NCBI GenBank assembly: GCA_030762935.1
Contig: CM060899.1
Coordinates: forward strand, 61,554,501-61,618,500
Direction: 5' to 3'
Source of the DNA: Hymenopus coronatus
Taxonomy: Eukaryota; Arthropoda; Insecta; Mantodea; Hymenopodidae
DNA length: 64,000 bases
Part shown: piece after piece, positions 42,361-53,114 of the stretch
Numbering within the stretch: the first letter of the stretch is position 1
Layout of the letters: every line of letters begins with the position of its first letter
Made by a program: the position numbers and the translations under genes
Notes under the pieces: model-generated
What the model was told of the DNA's origin: nothing
Database searches by the model: none
What the model saw: the letters and a program-made list of their open reading frames with translations, nothing else

Positions 42361-42915
42361 TTTTAGTTTCTCTACACCTACTGTTCATAGTGTATAGAGA
42401 AGGTATTAATATACCCAAAAATTCGTTACCGAGATTTCACCGGAAATAATGTTTTAAGACCCCCTGAATGCAAAAAGCAATTTAAGAAAAATATCGGTGT
42501 GCGTGTCTGTCTGTAGGTGTGTTTTGTATGTGTGTTTGTATGTGTGCAGCTCAAAAACGAAAAGTCCGTTAAATACCACAGTTGGTGTTTAAGTTCAGTA
42601 TCTTCCAAGAATGCGACACGAAGATTTTAAAAAAAAATCCCCTCCACCCGCAACTACCCTTTACATCGAACAAATTTCGAACATTTTAATATTCTCAAAA
42701 ATGGCTCTAACGATTTTGATTAAAATATCGTATGTAAAATGTATTAACATGACAAATAACATGTATTTCTTGAATTTTCTGAGAATAGCCTCTGATGATA
42801 TGTTTATCGGGATGAATTTTTCGGAATTTTTTATAACTGGTAAACCGTAAGAGAGAGACAAAAACTTACAATGCAAAAAATGTAGAACTCGTTAAAACAC
42901 GTAGTTTTTGTCATA

Positions 42916-42960
<45 letters not shown>

Positions 42961-43288
42961 AGGATTTGACCGTTTTCGAGATATTTCCTGTTATTAGTTT
43001 CAGTTCTAAAACACTTAAAAGGTTTCTCATGTGAGAACTTGTCAACACTTGGCCACGCTAAGAAACGGATTTGAATCCCATAGCAACCACATTTTAAAAC
43101 ATGTGAACGTCGGTTTGGTATAGTATACTCTCTTTTAGCTTCTACTTACAAGGAAGCAAGTAATAAGACTGTTTCTGCTTATGTTTATCTTGGTTATCAT
43201 GAAGTGGATAGAAGAATAATCTTATTAACAATAATTTGTTACAGAGGTGTGGAGAAAGTCATGTGAATGAAACACATACGATTTTTTA
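42361..43288 (+). mobile_element. HINE-like copy 34
   Basis: AGTTTCTCTACACCTACTGTTCATAGTG hairpin I, core rewritten as GTCTGTCTGTAGGTGTG..TATGTGTG, body C (AGAAACGGATTTGAATCCC, CATAGCAACCACATTTT), a pure (TC)n at 42922-42959 before GAGGATTTGACCG, and tail A GTGAATGAAACACATACGATTTTTT. Confidence 0.88.
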
Positions 43289-43683
43289 TCGGGGGTTTCT
43301 CTGGCTTGCTACGTGAATTCTGCGTAGGTTCATTACATCCCCCGAATTTTCCGGCCCACTATTTCGTCTTTTCATCATTTCATAATCATTTGTTCCAGGG
43401 TTTAAGGACCAAGCGACGGTGTTCGGTGGGTTGTGGCTGGATGGTAAATTGAGCACTGTAAATAGTATCTAACCTTTACGCCTTCCTGTTTCAGGGCTCA
43501 TGAGCAGGGTGGCTTTGGAAGCGTTCTAACTGTAACCGATACGTATTCGATCAATGCTTGCGCCCATCATCATCCGGATCTGGTTGCCCAACAAGTCACT
43601 TCCCTCATTACTCCTCGAAGGCAATGGGTTTCAAGGACCTACGTCTGGTAGCTTAGTCCATGACTAATCCTAATCAACAAAAG
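43289..43683. other. Unassigned region
   Basis: Moderate GC; nothing recognised. A short frame (43267-43452 +) starts inside the preceding element tail and is not credible as a gene. Confidence 0.3.
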
Positions 43684-43800
43684 TCGCCATCCGCCTCCCT
43701 GGTCAAGTGGTCAGCGAGCTAACTTCTCTCCCGTAGGTCCCGGGTTCGATTCACGGCTGCAGCGGTGAATTTTAATTTAACCAGAATTAATCCCTATCGC
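43684..43800 (+). mobile_element. SINE-F (tRNA-derived head)
   Basis: TCCCTGGTCAAGTGGTCAGC (A-box-like) and GTCCCGGGTTCGATTCACGG (B-box) at tRNA-like spacing, followed by GCGGTGAATTTTAATTTAACC. It runs into the TGTA microsatellite, which may be its tail or that of the opposing LINE. Single copy in the window. Confidence 0.65.
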
Positions 43801-43817
43801 CCACAGAGACTGGAAGT

Positions 43818-43942
43818 ACATGTATGTATGTATGTATGTATGTATGTATGTATGTATGTATGTATGTATGTATGTATGTATGTATGTATGTATGTATGTA
43901 TGTATGTATGTATGTATGTATGTATGTATGTATGTATGTATG

Positions 43943-43972
<30 letters not shown>
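43818..43972. repeat. Microsatellite (TGTA)n, about 38 units
   Basis: An essentially perfect tetranucleotide run of about 155 bases. The long frames across it on both strands (repeating Tyr-Val-Cys-Met or Ile-His-Thr-Tyr) are artefacts of a repeat that lacks stop codons. Confidence 0.97.
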
Positions 43973-43973
<1 letters not shown>

Positions 43974-43980
43974 GAGTGAA

Positions 43981-44400
43981 TGTGTGAGTGTGTAGTAATA
44001 GATAGACACTTTATTTCACTGCCTAGGACATGGCCCGGTGGCAGCGCTGTCAATGTAATAATACAATGTACAATTGAGTTAAATAAACAATAATGTGCGT
44101 AATACCGTGTTAAAATGCCAATGACATCATAGTATACTAATATATACATAATTGTAACAACAGTAATAATAACGCAATATTTTTATTTACTATCCTGACT
44201 ATAAATCACTCTTCTTTAGTCTCTTTTTAAAACTATTTACACTTTGAGGCAAAGTCTCCAGTAAATCTGCAGGTATTTTGTTCCATTCGTTTATTATTCT
44301 ATTTGCGAAGGAAAATTTACCTATGTCTGTTTTCTGTTCCCTATTTCTTATTTTTTTTTTTCCGAGCGATCATTCTAAACCTACAGTAATACGAGTTGTT
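43981..44400 (-). mobile_element. LINE 3' end with reverse transcriptase tail
   Basis: On the minus strand, from about 44370: DIGKFSFANRIINEWNKIP, DLLETLPQSVNSFKKRLKK, SDL and stop. N-IINEWN-LP------V--FK--L is the C-terminal signature of many non-LTR retrotransposon reverse transcriptases. The 3' untranslated region follows to GAAATAAAGTGTCTATC near 44010 (polyadenylation-like AATAAA) and ends at the ATAC/TGTA microsatellite, a plausible microsatellite-type LINE tail. 5'-truncated, as most LINE insertions are. Confidence 0.72.
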
Positions 44401-44481
44401 TCACAAGTCAAAGCCCCCGATATGACCATTCAAGTTAAAGGGGGCTATACAAATGAAACAATTAAAAAAAAAAGATCATAT

Positions 44482-44576
44482 TAACCGAGCCAGGTGGCTC
44501 AAGTAGGTATTTCGTCTGTAATTGGCAATGGAGAGGTCATAGATTCGATCACTATGGCCGCCCTCTCCGATAAAGC
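44482..44576 (+). mobile_element. SINE-G, tRNA-like head (tentative)
   Basis: GAGCCAGGTGGCTCAAGTAGG (A-box-like) and GGTCATAGATTCGATCACTATGG (B-box-like) at tRNA-like spacing. Preceded by an inverted repeat (TTGTTTCA..AGCCCCC / GGGGGCT..TGAAACAA, 44397-44463). Confidence 0.5.
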
Positions 44577-44582
44577 TTTTTT

Positions 44583-45161
44583 TTAAAGCTGAAACAAAAA
44601 ACAAGGAATACCTCAAATACGAATCAACTCCACGAAAAAATGTATATGACATAAATTGTGTGTTTAAACGAGCTCTACATTTTCTGTTTTGTAAGCTTTT
44701 GTCTATCTCTTACGGTTTAACCGTAATGCAAAGTTCTGCAAAAGTCATACACAATAATGAGGTCTTCACAGGCTTTTCCCAGAAAATTCAAGATATATAT
44801 TTTATTTGTCAGGTAAACATCTTTGATATACGATATTTTGATCAAAATCGTTAGAGCCATTTTTGAGAAAGTCATAATTTGTTCTATGTAAAGAGTAGGG
44901 GGGTTTTCTTGAAAATCTTCGTGTCGTATCCTTGGAAGATGCCAAACCTAAATACCAAGTTTGGTATTTAACGGCCTTTACGTTTTTTGAATTATGGTGT
45001 CCGCAGACACATACACACACATAGACATGGATATTTTTCTTTATTTTTTTTTGATTCAGGGGGTCCTAAAACATGATATTTCCGGTGAAATCTCGGTATC
45101 GAATTTTTGGGTGCAATACAATACCTTCTCTATACACTATGTACATAGTACGTGTAGAGAA

Positions 45162-45163
<2 letters not shown>
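44583..45163 (-). mobile_element. HINE-like copy 35, TCTGATG end missing
   Basis: Enters at TTTTAAAGCTGAAACAAAAAAC, then GTGTGTTTAAACGAGCTCTAC, a short ACACACACAT microsatellite, hairpin I (TATACACTATGTACATAGTACGTG) and TAGAGAAAAT, which runs straight into (AAT)n. Confidence 0.85.

Positions 45164-45246
<83 letters not shown>
45161..45246. repeat. Microsatellite (AAT)n, about 28 units
   Basis: Begins in the AAAATAATAAT terminus of HINE-like copy 35, so the element's A-rich end probably seeded it. The Asn- and Ile-repeat frames across it are artefacts. Confidence 0.95.
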
Positions 45247-45248
<2 letters not shown>

Positions 45249-45534
45249 GCTGTTTAGTGATAATTGCGCCGCGAAAACTGTTATTCTTTCAGTGCTTGTG
45301 TTTTCGCCTTGGACTCAGCATGCTTCGCCGCTATCGTTGAGTAATCTGTTTGCAGGAGTAACATAACGAGGAATGCAAAACGGATTTTGCACGCTATATT
45401 TGGGTGATAACCATCTTGCACCGTGCGGTGTGCTCGTCGTCCATAACGTGTTCCAGGTTGTTTGATTTCGTGCAATGCCAACTTTGGTACACGAAACATG
45501 ACTGGATTAAGCCACACGTAAGCAACGTCCGCTC
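45247..45534. other. Unassigned spacer
   Basis: GC-richer sequence between two elements; minus-strand frames (45281-45517, 45394-45612) include no recognised domain. Confidence 0.3.
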
Positions 45535-45644
45535 ATTTTTACCTTCTCTACACGTACTATATGCATAGTGTATAGAGAAGGTATTGTGTTGCACCCAAAA
45601 ATTCGGTACCAAGATTTCACCGGAAATACTTTTTTGGGACCTCT
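45535..45644 (+). mobile_element. HINE-like copy 36, head fragment
   Basis: TTTTTACCTTCTCTACACGTACTATATGCATAGTGTATAG hairpin I, GCACCCAAAAATTCGGTACC, to TTTTTTGGGACCTCT, where it joins the oppositely oriented copy 37. Confidence 0.84.
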
Positions 45645-46733
45645 ACAAAAACGTATCACATAAATTGTGTGTTTTAATGAGCTCTACATTTTTTGGGTGG
45701 TAAGTTTTTGTACGAGAGGCGTTTTTTTTTTCTCAACCTCCGTTAATCTATAAATAAAAGACAAGTTAATTGAAAACAATTATTTTATTACTAAATTCTT
45801 TGTATACTTATGGTTACTTTTCAACATAATCACCGAAAAGATTGAGACATTTATCGTACCTGTGCACAAACTTTGTAATACCCGCTTCAAAAAATGTTGC
45901 CGCCAATGTTTTCAAATAAGCATTGACGTTGTTTTGAAGATCTTCGTTGGTTTGAAATTGCTGCCCTCCTAGCCACATCTTCTGTTCGGGGGAGAAGGTG
46001 AAAGTCGCTGGGTGCCAGTTCAGGACTGTACGGCGGATGATCGAAAAGCTCCCATTAAAATTGTTCAAGGAGTCGATGGGTTGTGCCAGCAGTGTGTGGA
46101 CGAACGTTGTCATGGATCATTATAATTCCTGAAGTCAGCACTCCTCTTCGTTTGTTTTGAATGGCTATCCGCAAACATCGTAAAGCATGAAGATCTTCAA
46201 AACAACGTCAATGCTCATTTGAAATCATTGGCGGCAACATTTTTTGAAGCGGGTATTGCAAAGCTTGTGCACGGGTACGATAAATATCTCCATATTTTCG
46301 GTGATTATGTTGAAAAGTAACCATTAGTGCACAAAACTTTTAGTAATAAAATTATTGTTTTCTATGAACTTGTCTTTTATTTGTAGCCTATCATAGGTCG
46401 AAAAAAAAACCACCCATGTGTATATCTTATGGTTTTCTAGTTCTACAAAATTCATCCAGAATGAACACGTCTTCAGAGGCTATCCCCAGAAAATTCAAGA
46501 TATACATTTCGTGCTCATAAAAAGTATCTTAAACATAACGTATTTTTTATAAAAATCGTTAGAGCCATTTTTAAGAAAATCAAAATTTTTGGAAAATGTT
46601 CCATGTAAAGGGTAGTTGGGAGTGGGGGATTTACTTGAAAATCTTCGTGTCGCAGCCTTGAATGATACTGCACTTTAACCGGCTTTTCGTTCTTGAGGTA
46701 TAGTGCCCACAGACACACGCGGACCTTTTCCTT
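45645..46733 (-). mobile_element. HINE-like copy 37, split by fold-back mariner M2
   Basis: ACAAAAACGTATCACATAAATTG to GGTAAGTTTTTG (45710), interrupted, then TATATCTTATGGTTTTCTAG at 46421 onward to ACACGCGGACCTTTTCC, where the hairpin end is lost. Both outer ends are missing. Confidence 0.84.
45713..46420 (-). mobile_element. Fold-back mariner element M2 with TA duplication
   Basis: TA at 45711-45712 and 46421-46422 flank it. The left arm (about 45735-45945) and right arm (about 46192-46400) are inverted copies of the mariner 3' end; the right join reads GCATGAAGATCTTCAAAAC. Between them, transposase C-terminal coding on the minus strand: HDNVRPHTA-like, RRTVLNWHPATFTF, QQFQTNEDLQNNVNAYLKT, then FEAGITKFVHRYDKCLN. 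Intact ends and TSD show that the rearranged form transposes. Confidence 0.88.
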
Positions 46734-46740
46734 TAATATA

Positions 46741-47585
46741 TTTATTTACTTTCTCTACACGTAGATACGATATACATAATGTATAGAGAATGTATTGTAA
46801 TGCGCCTAAAAATCGATACCGACATTTCACCGGAAATACATGTTCTGGGTGGCCCTGAAACCAAAAAAAGGCATTTTCAGAAAAATGTTCGTGTGTTTGG
46901 GCAGCATAGCTCGAAAACGAAAAGACCGTTTAATACAAAACTGGGTATTTAAGTTTGGTATCTTCCAAGGATGCGACACGAAGATTTTCAAGAAAATCCC
47001 CCACCCCCAAAAAATGGGAACAATTTCGAAAATTTTGATTTTTTCAAAAATGACTCCAACGAATTTGATTAAAGTATCGTATATTAAAGATATTTACCCG
47101 ACAAATAAAATGTATATCTTGAATTTTCTGGGAATAGCCTCTGAAGACTACTTAATTCTGGATGAATTTTAAGGAATTTTGCATAACTGCAAAACTGTAA
47201 AAACTTACCACACCCAAAATATAGGACACGTTAAAATACACAATTTATATTATTTACATATTTTTGTGGTGTTGATCGTTTTTAGATATTCCTTGTTATT
47301 GGTTTCAGCTTTGAAAAACTTATACTTTTCTCATACAGGAATTTGTCAACTCCTGTCCATACAAACAAAGGAACTTCAGTCACATAGCAACCAGCTTTTG
47401 ATTATCACTTTAACCTATGGTACTCCCTTATTTCACTTCTACTTACAAAGAAGCAAGTAATACGACTATTTCTGCTATTTTTTTTTCTCGATTAGCATGA
47501 AGTGAATAGAAGCATAAGCTTTTTAATAATAGTTTTTGCAGGGATGTAGAGAAAGTCATGTAAATGGAACACATCAGATTTTTTG
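46741..47585 (+). mobile_element. HINE-like copy 38
   Basis: TTTACTTTCTCTACACGTAGATACGATATACATAATGTATAG hairpin variant, minimal core GTTCGTGTGTTTGGGCAGC, body A, tail A AAATGGAACACATCAGATTTTTT. Its terminal T-run is shared with the TTTTTTGAAGCGGG of mariner M3, i.e. it inserted in a T-run. Confidence 0.88.
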
Positions 47586-47756
47586 AAGCGGGTATTGCAA
47601 AGCTTGTGCACAGATACGATAAATGTCTCAATATTTTCGGTGATTATGTTAAAAAGTAGCCATAAGTGTACAAAACTTTTAGTAATAAAGTAATTGTTTT
47701 CTATGAACTTGCCTTTTATTTATAGCCTATCGGATGTTGAAAAAAAAAACGGCTCA
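47581..47756 (+). mobile_element. Mariner 3' end fragment M3
   Basis: GAAGCGGGTATTGCAAAGC, GTGCACAGATACGATAAATG, TTGTTTTCTATGAACTTGCC and the terminal GCCTATCGGATGTTGAAAAA..ACGGC. This is one arm's worth of the fold-back mariner family, ending at its terminal repeat. Confidence 0.82.
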
Positions 47757-48511
47757 TATATATACAAAAGTCATCCAGAATGAAGAGGTCTTCAGAGGCT
47801 ATCCCCGAATGCGCTATGCTAAAGTGACTGTCAAATGTTTTAAAACTATCGTTATGCGATTGTCATTGCAAAGCACTTCTTTGCTTGGCCAGGAGTAGAA
47901 CAAAAGACAGACAAAGTTTAAGTACTTCACAATTGAAACCAATAACAGGTAATATCTCGGAAACGGTTACCTCCAGAACAAAAACGTAAAGGACATAAAT
48001 TGTGTGTTTAGTCGTGATGTTCATTTTTTGTGTATTAGTTTTTTTATGTCTCTTACGGTTTAGCAGCTAAGCAAAATTCGGCAAAATTCATCCATAATAA
48101 AGAGGTATTCAAAGGCTATTCCCAAAAAAATTCGAGATATACATTTTATTTCGGATATAAATAGCTTTAATATATCGGATTTTAATGAAAATCGTTAGAG
48201 CCATTTTTATGAAAATCAACATTTTCGAAATTTTTTCAATGTAAAGGGTAGTTTGTGGTGGGGAGATTTTTTTGTCGCATCCTTGAAAGATATTAAACCT
48301 AAATACCAAGTTTGGTATTTAACGGTCTTTTTGTTTTGGGGCTATGCTGTCCACAGACACACACACACACACACACGGACCTTTTTTTAAAAATGCGTTT
48401 ATCGGACTCAGGGGACCTGAAAACATATATTTCCGGTGAAATCTCGGTATCGAATTTTTTGGAGCACCTTCTGTATACACTATGTACAAAGTAAGTGTAG
48501 AGAAAGTAAAA
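47757..48511 (-). mobile_element. HINE-like copy 39 (with a 50-base leading fragment)
   Basis: 47757-47807 is a short internal piece (CATCCAGAATGAAGAGGTC). From 47808 the copy continues CGCTATGCTAAAGTGACTG, body B (GTTATGCGATTGTCATTGC), (AC)n at 48356-48377, hairpin I (TATACACTATGTACAAAGTAAGTG) and TAGAGAAAGTAAAAATT. Confidence 0.83.
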
Positions 48512-48890
48512 ATTAAGTTGAGAAGTGTAAACGTTTCAAAATGTTCTCTTCAGTTACCGAGCAACTGTGGTATGAATGATGTGACCATAATGCTATCGCT
48601 CGTAATGTCTGATAATAAGCAGAGAATGCTAATAAATCTATTGTGCGTCCTCTGGAAATTCCAATCCCCATGAAAGGAGAAAAGTAGCGAGCGGCAAAAA
48701 CAAATGAATGGTTTGAGAAGGTGCCAAGTGGTCCAGTGTCCCAGTCGGTCATCAATAGCCTGCTTGCGTAACAGTTCTGCATTCCTTTTCTCGATGTTCC
48801 GGTTACACGTGCAACCCACCTAGCCAATTCCTTAGCTGCGGACATCCTAACATACTAGACACGGAAAATTGGACAACCCTGGGGAACGCA
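48512..48890. other. Unassigned region with a 110-codon minus-strand frame
   Basis: Frame 48513-48845 (-) begins MSAAKELARWVARVTGTSRK, followed later by RGRTIDLLAFSAYYQTLRAI. The start vaguely resembles a transposase helix-turn-helix (KxLAxxVxxVTGxSxK), but I cannot assign it. It may be an exon or an old transposon. Confidence 0.3.
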
Positions 48891-49718
48891 TTTTTACTTT
48901 CTCTGCACGCACTATGTACATAGTGTATTGCACCCAAAAATTCGATACCAAGATTTCACCGGAAATACATGTTTTGGGTCCCCCTGAATCCTAAAAAGCA
49001 TTTTTGGAAAAAGGTCCGTGTGTGTGTCCGTGTGTCTGAACACGATAACTCAAAAACGAAAAGTCTGTAAAATACCAAACTTTGTATTTAGGTTCAGTAT
49101 CTTCCAGGGATGTGACACGAAGATTTTGAGAAAAATCCTCCCACCCCAAGCTACCCTTAACATGGAATATTTTTCGAAAATTTTGATTTTCTTAAAATTT
49201 GCTCTAACGATTTTGATTAAAATGTCAAATATTAAAAATATTTACCTGACAATAGCATGCATATCTCGAATTTTCTGGAAATAGCCTCTGAAGACTACTT
49301 TATGCTGAATGAATTTTACGGAATTTTGCATAACTGCTAAACCGTAAGAGATGGACAAAAACTTAACACACAAAAAATGTAGGGCACGTTAAAACACCAA
49401 TGTATGTCATATACATTTTTTCGTGGAGTTGATCGTTTTTTAGATATTCCTTGTTTTTGGTTTCAGCTTTGAAAAACTTGTATTTTTCTCATACGGAATT
49501 TGTCAACTCCTGTCCATACAAACAAAGGAACTTCAGTCACTTAGCAACCAACTTTTGAATAGCACTTTAAACTATGGTACTCCCTTATTTTGCCTCTACT
49601 TCCAAGGAAGCAAGTAATAAGACCATTTCTGCTAATTTTTCTAAGAATAAGCTTTTTAAGTATAATTTGTCGCACAGATGTAGAGAAAGTCATGTGAATG
49701 GAACACATCAGATTTTTA
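48891..49718 (+). mobile_element. HINE-like copy 40
   Basis: CTTTCTCTGCACGCACTATGTACATAGTGTATTGC: the right hairpin arm is shortened by loss of the TAGAGAAGG step. Then GTGTGTGTGTCCGTGTGTCTG, body A, and tail A GTGAATGGAACACATCAGATTTTT. Confidence 0.88.
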
Positions 49719-49771
49719 ACAATTGAATGTATAATTAAATGATTTACACACATTAACCAAAGATCTGTGAA
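49719..49771. other. Short spacer between copies 40 and 41
   Basis: About 50 bases of AT-rich non-element sequence. Confidence 0.4.
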
Positions 49772-50550
49772 TTAAAATATTAAAGATAATTACATGGAAA
49801 ATAAAATGAATATCTTGAATTTTCTAGGAAAAATCTTTGAAGACCTCTATTTTGGATGAATTTTGCATAGATGGTAAACCGTAAGACATAGACAGAAACT
49901 TAACCACACAAAAAATCTCGTTAAAATACCATTTGTTTCATATACTTTTTTTCGTGGAGTTGGCAATTTCCGAGATATTTCTCATTATTGGTTTCAGTTT
50001 AAAAAAAAAACAACTTATTTTTCATACGAGAATTTCCCAACTTTGAACCACGCAAAGAAACGGATTTCAATCCCATAGCAACCACATTCTAAAACATGTG
50101 ACTGTCAGTTTAGGCTTGTGTATTTCCTTATTTCCCTTCTGCTTACAAGGAATTAACTAATAATACAGTTTCTGCTAATGTTTATCTCGATTAGGACGAA
50201 GTAGATAGAAGAATAAGCTTATTAACAATATTTTGTTACAAAGATGTAGAAATGAAATGAAATAGCGTTATATTTATGGAGGCTCTTTAACTGCTGTGGT
50301 TCTCAGCGTCTCATTTTATACTGGGTGTGAAAGACCGCTTAATTTTACTCAAAGGCCTCTCTATCAGGCTTGAGGTTCTTTACATGCCGTAAAGCCATGC
50401 TAAGGGTTTTTACGCCCGAAAAAAACCCATCGTCCTCCGTCGTGTTTGAACCCGCGTCCTTGGGGATATTAAGTTACCATGGTAACCATTACATCACGGA
50501 GGGAGACACAAAAATGTAGAGAAAGTCATGTGAATAGAACACATTTTTTT
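49772..50550 (+). mobile_element. HINE-like copy 41, head missing, split by SINE-B
   Basis: Enters at TTAAAATATTAAAGATAATTACATGG, body C (GAAACGGATTTCAATCCC), GTTACAAAGATGTAGA (50250), interruption, then AATGTAGAGAAAGTCATGTG and tail ACACATTTTTTT. Confidence 0.86.
50251..50507 (-). mobile_element. SINE-B copy 4, with target duplication
   Basis: Flanked by ACAAAGATGTAGA (50238-50250) and ACAAAAATGTAGA (50508-50520), 12 of 13 bases identical, both element sequence of copy 41. Internal order matches the 12222 copy, with a deletion of the TTTACTTCCCTTCCGAAGG step. Confidence 0.9.
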
Positions 50551-50554
50551 ATTA

Positions 50555-50722
50555 AGGTTCCCTTATTTCCCTCCTCCTACTTATAAGGAATTAAGTAATA
50601 AGACTTTTTCTTCTAATGTTTATCTCGATTAGCGTAAAGTACATAGAAGAAGAATATTTTATAAGAATTACTTGTTTGCAGAGTAAGTATGGAAAGTCAT
50701 GTGAATGGAACACATCACTTTT
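50555..50722 (+). mobile_element. HINE-like copy 42, tail fragment
   Basis: GGTTCCCTTATTTCCCTCC, ATCTCGATTAGCGTAAAGTAC, GAAAGTCATGTGAATGGAAC, ACATCAC and a T-run of about 20 bases. Probably the host copy of an insertion by copy 41. Confidence 0.8.
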
Positions 50723-51201
50723 TTTTTTTTTTTTTTTTTTTTCCACGGAAACAGTATTTTTATGTGTGTGTGCTTTTTTTCCCCTATTTAAGTAATGTGT
50801 GGGATATATATTTATAAGCAGTAAACATTAAATGTAAAGTGAAGACATAAATTTTCCCCCACACTTTACTTTTGAAAAATCACACGACCCAATATTTTTA
50901 GCCGGGCACGCCCGTGATTGGAAGAGACAAGTCAAGGTTCTGCCCCAAATGGCACAATTTTTTCAATCCCTCTTACATGAATAAAAAACTTCATACATTT
51001 TACATGAACAGGTTTATAAGTAGGCAGCTGATCATTTCAATTTGCATAATCATCGTTCGAAATTTAGTCCAGAGAGATAGAGAACATTGACACAGTTACC
51101 ATCGTTCCTTTGCGGGACGTGGAGCACTAAGGGTATATCAACCCGATCTTTCGCCACATGTGAAACAAAGAGAAGGATCATTTGGCTATAAACCCCTACA
51201 G
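50723..51201. other. Unassigned region
   Basis: No recognised repeat or gene. The final bases CCCTACAG (51194-51201) are the left target repeat of the hAT-like element. Confidence 0.3.
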
Positions 51202-51950
51202 TAGACATGGGGCGATTCATGAACGAATCGTTCATATGAACGACTGCAAGGAACGAATCACATGAATCGTGTCAATTTTAGCATGAATCGTCGTTCAAAA
51301 AGAATCGCGAGAATCGTGCTAGTCTCAACACGAACCGTTGTTCAAAGATAATCACATGAATCGAAAAGAATTGTATGAATTGTGTCAATCATAGCAGATA
51401 TCGTCATTAAAAAAGAATAGCAGATTTAAAGAATCGTGATCAGATATTGGGATATGTTTTTCCTTTGCTTCCACCTGTCGAAGTACCAAGCCGAGCTTCG
51501 TCGAAAACTGCCGAATGCGCACGATGAACTGTACAGGGATTTATAATCATTAATTTTATTATATAAAATACATAAATTATATATAATATAAAATTTATAA
51601 ATTATATATAATATAAAACATATAAATTATATATTTTTGTATGTAATATGCATAAGAAAACGAACACTGCCGATCATTGCCGAAGCCACCCCGAGCGTCC
51701 TTATATTGTTGAGGAATGAGTAATGTGCACGTGAAAGCAAGCGTTACAATTTACAACCGTTATATATGTGCGTGTATATATTTATTTATTTATTGCAGTA
51801 TCTTAAATATAATATATGGACAGCTAAATCATCACTACATTAGCAAGGTATATTACTTCAGAAACAAAATTTTGCGACAAATAAAGCAATTATGCTCCAA
51901 CAAAATAGGCATAGCAACATACTATTCTAATATATTAAATAGTGGACAAA

Positions 51951-52078
51951 GCTGCGCAGGGGCAGGTTTTCTCCGGGTTCCTCCATCGCATTCAACCGGT
52001 GCTCCATCTTCATTCCATGTATCACCAGTGTCATCGCCTGCGGTGCCACAAGTAGTAAAAGTGGGCATTACACACTAC
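51951..52078 (+). mobile_element. SINE-E copy 2, tRNA head missing
   Basis: GTGGACAAAGCTGCGCAGGG, TTTTCTCCGGGTTCCTCC, CAGTGTCATCGCCTGCGGTG and AGTAAAAGTGGGCATTACACA match the reverse of 42059-42190. The B-box part is truncated. Nested in the hAT-like element. Confidence 0.75.
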
Positions 52079-52163
52079 CTAGTAGATTAAAATTACTTAG
52101 AATATTCCTGAAGAAAAGAATAATTATTCTGGGTACTAGCGGCTACTTATAATGACGCGTTTA

Positions 52164-52774
52164 TAAAAAAAATCTGATGTGTTCCATTCACATGACTTTC
52201 TCTATATCACTGTAATTATTGTTAATAAGCTTATTCTTTTATTTACTTCATGTTAATCGAGAAAAATTAGCAGAAATAGTTCGTTTTTTGTATGGACACG
52301 AGTTGGTAAATGAATTCCTGTATGAGAAAAGTATAAGTTTTTCAAAGCTGAAACCAAAAACGTTATATCTAAAAAACGATCTACTCCAAGAAAAAAAGTA
52401 TATAGCATAAATTATGTGTTTTAAGGTGCTCTGCATTTTTTGTGTGTTAAGCTTTTGTCCATCTCTTACGGTTTAGTAGTTATGCAAAATTCATCCAGAA
52501 TAAAGTAGTCTTCAGAGGCTGTTCCCAGAAAATTTAAGATACATATATTATTTGTCAAGTATATATCTTTAATATATGATATTTTTATCAAAATCGTTAG
52601 CCATTTTTTAGAATATCAAAAATGTCGAAAATTTTTCCATGTTAAGGGTGGTTGGGGGTGGGGGAATTTTCTTGAAAATCTTCGTGTCGCATCATTGGAA
52701 GATACTGAACTTAAATTCCAAGTTTGGTATTTAACGGCCTTTTCGTTTTTGGGCTATGCTGCTCACAGGCACAG

Positions 52775-52837
<63 letters not shown>

Positions 52838-52902
52838 GACAGACACACACATGGACCTTTTTTTATAAATGCTTTTTTCACACTCAGGGGACCCCAAAAC
52901 AT
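52164..52902 (-). mobile_element. HINE-like copy 43, hairpin end missing
   Basis: AAAAAAAATCTGATGTGTTCCATTCACATGAC (tail A), body shortened, (AC)n of about 31 units at 52768-52830, then GGGGACCCCAAAACATG, where it breaks into hAT-like sequence CAGTTGAAACTTAGG. Comparison with copy 2 of the hAT-like element (60100-60190) shows about 75 bases of the host element lost at this junction. Confidence 0.86.
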
Positions 52903-53114
52903 GCAGTTGAAACTTAGGTGTCAATTTTAGACTGAAACAAACTTTTTATGTCTTTTTTTTCGAATAATAGAGGAAATTTTACCAAATATTTTGCAATACA
53001 TGGAAAAGAGTAGGACGTTTTTATATAGATTACTGTTTTTATGCTAAAGGGGCTACCATATGAGTATCAACCCCGTGTATTCTGAGCGACAGCATGGCGA
53101 CGATTAATGATCGT

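Noticed and set aside
43765..44149. Long frames with Tyr-Val-Cys-Met or Ile-His-Thr repeats
   Set aside because: Translation of the stop-free (TGTA)n microsatellite; no flanking coding evidence.
45073..45366. Frames with long Asn or Ile runs
   Set aside because: Translation of (AAT)n joined to a HINE-like end.
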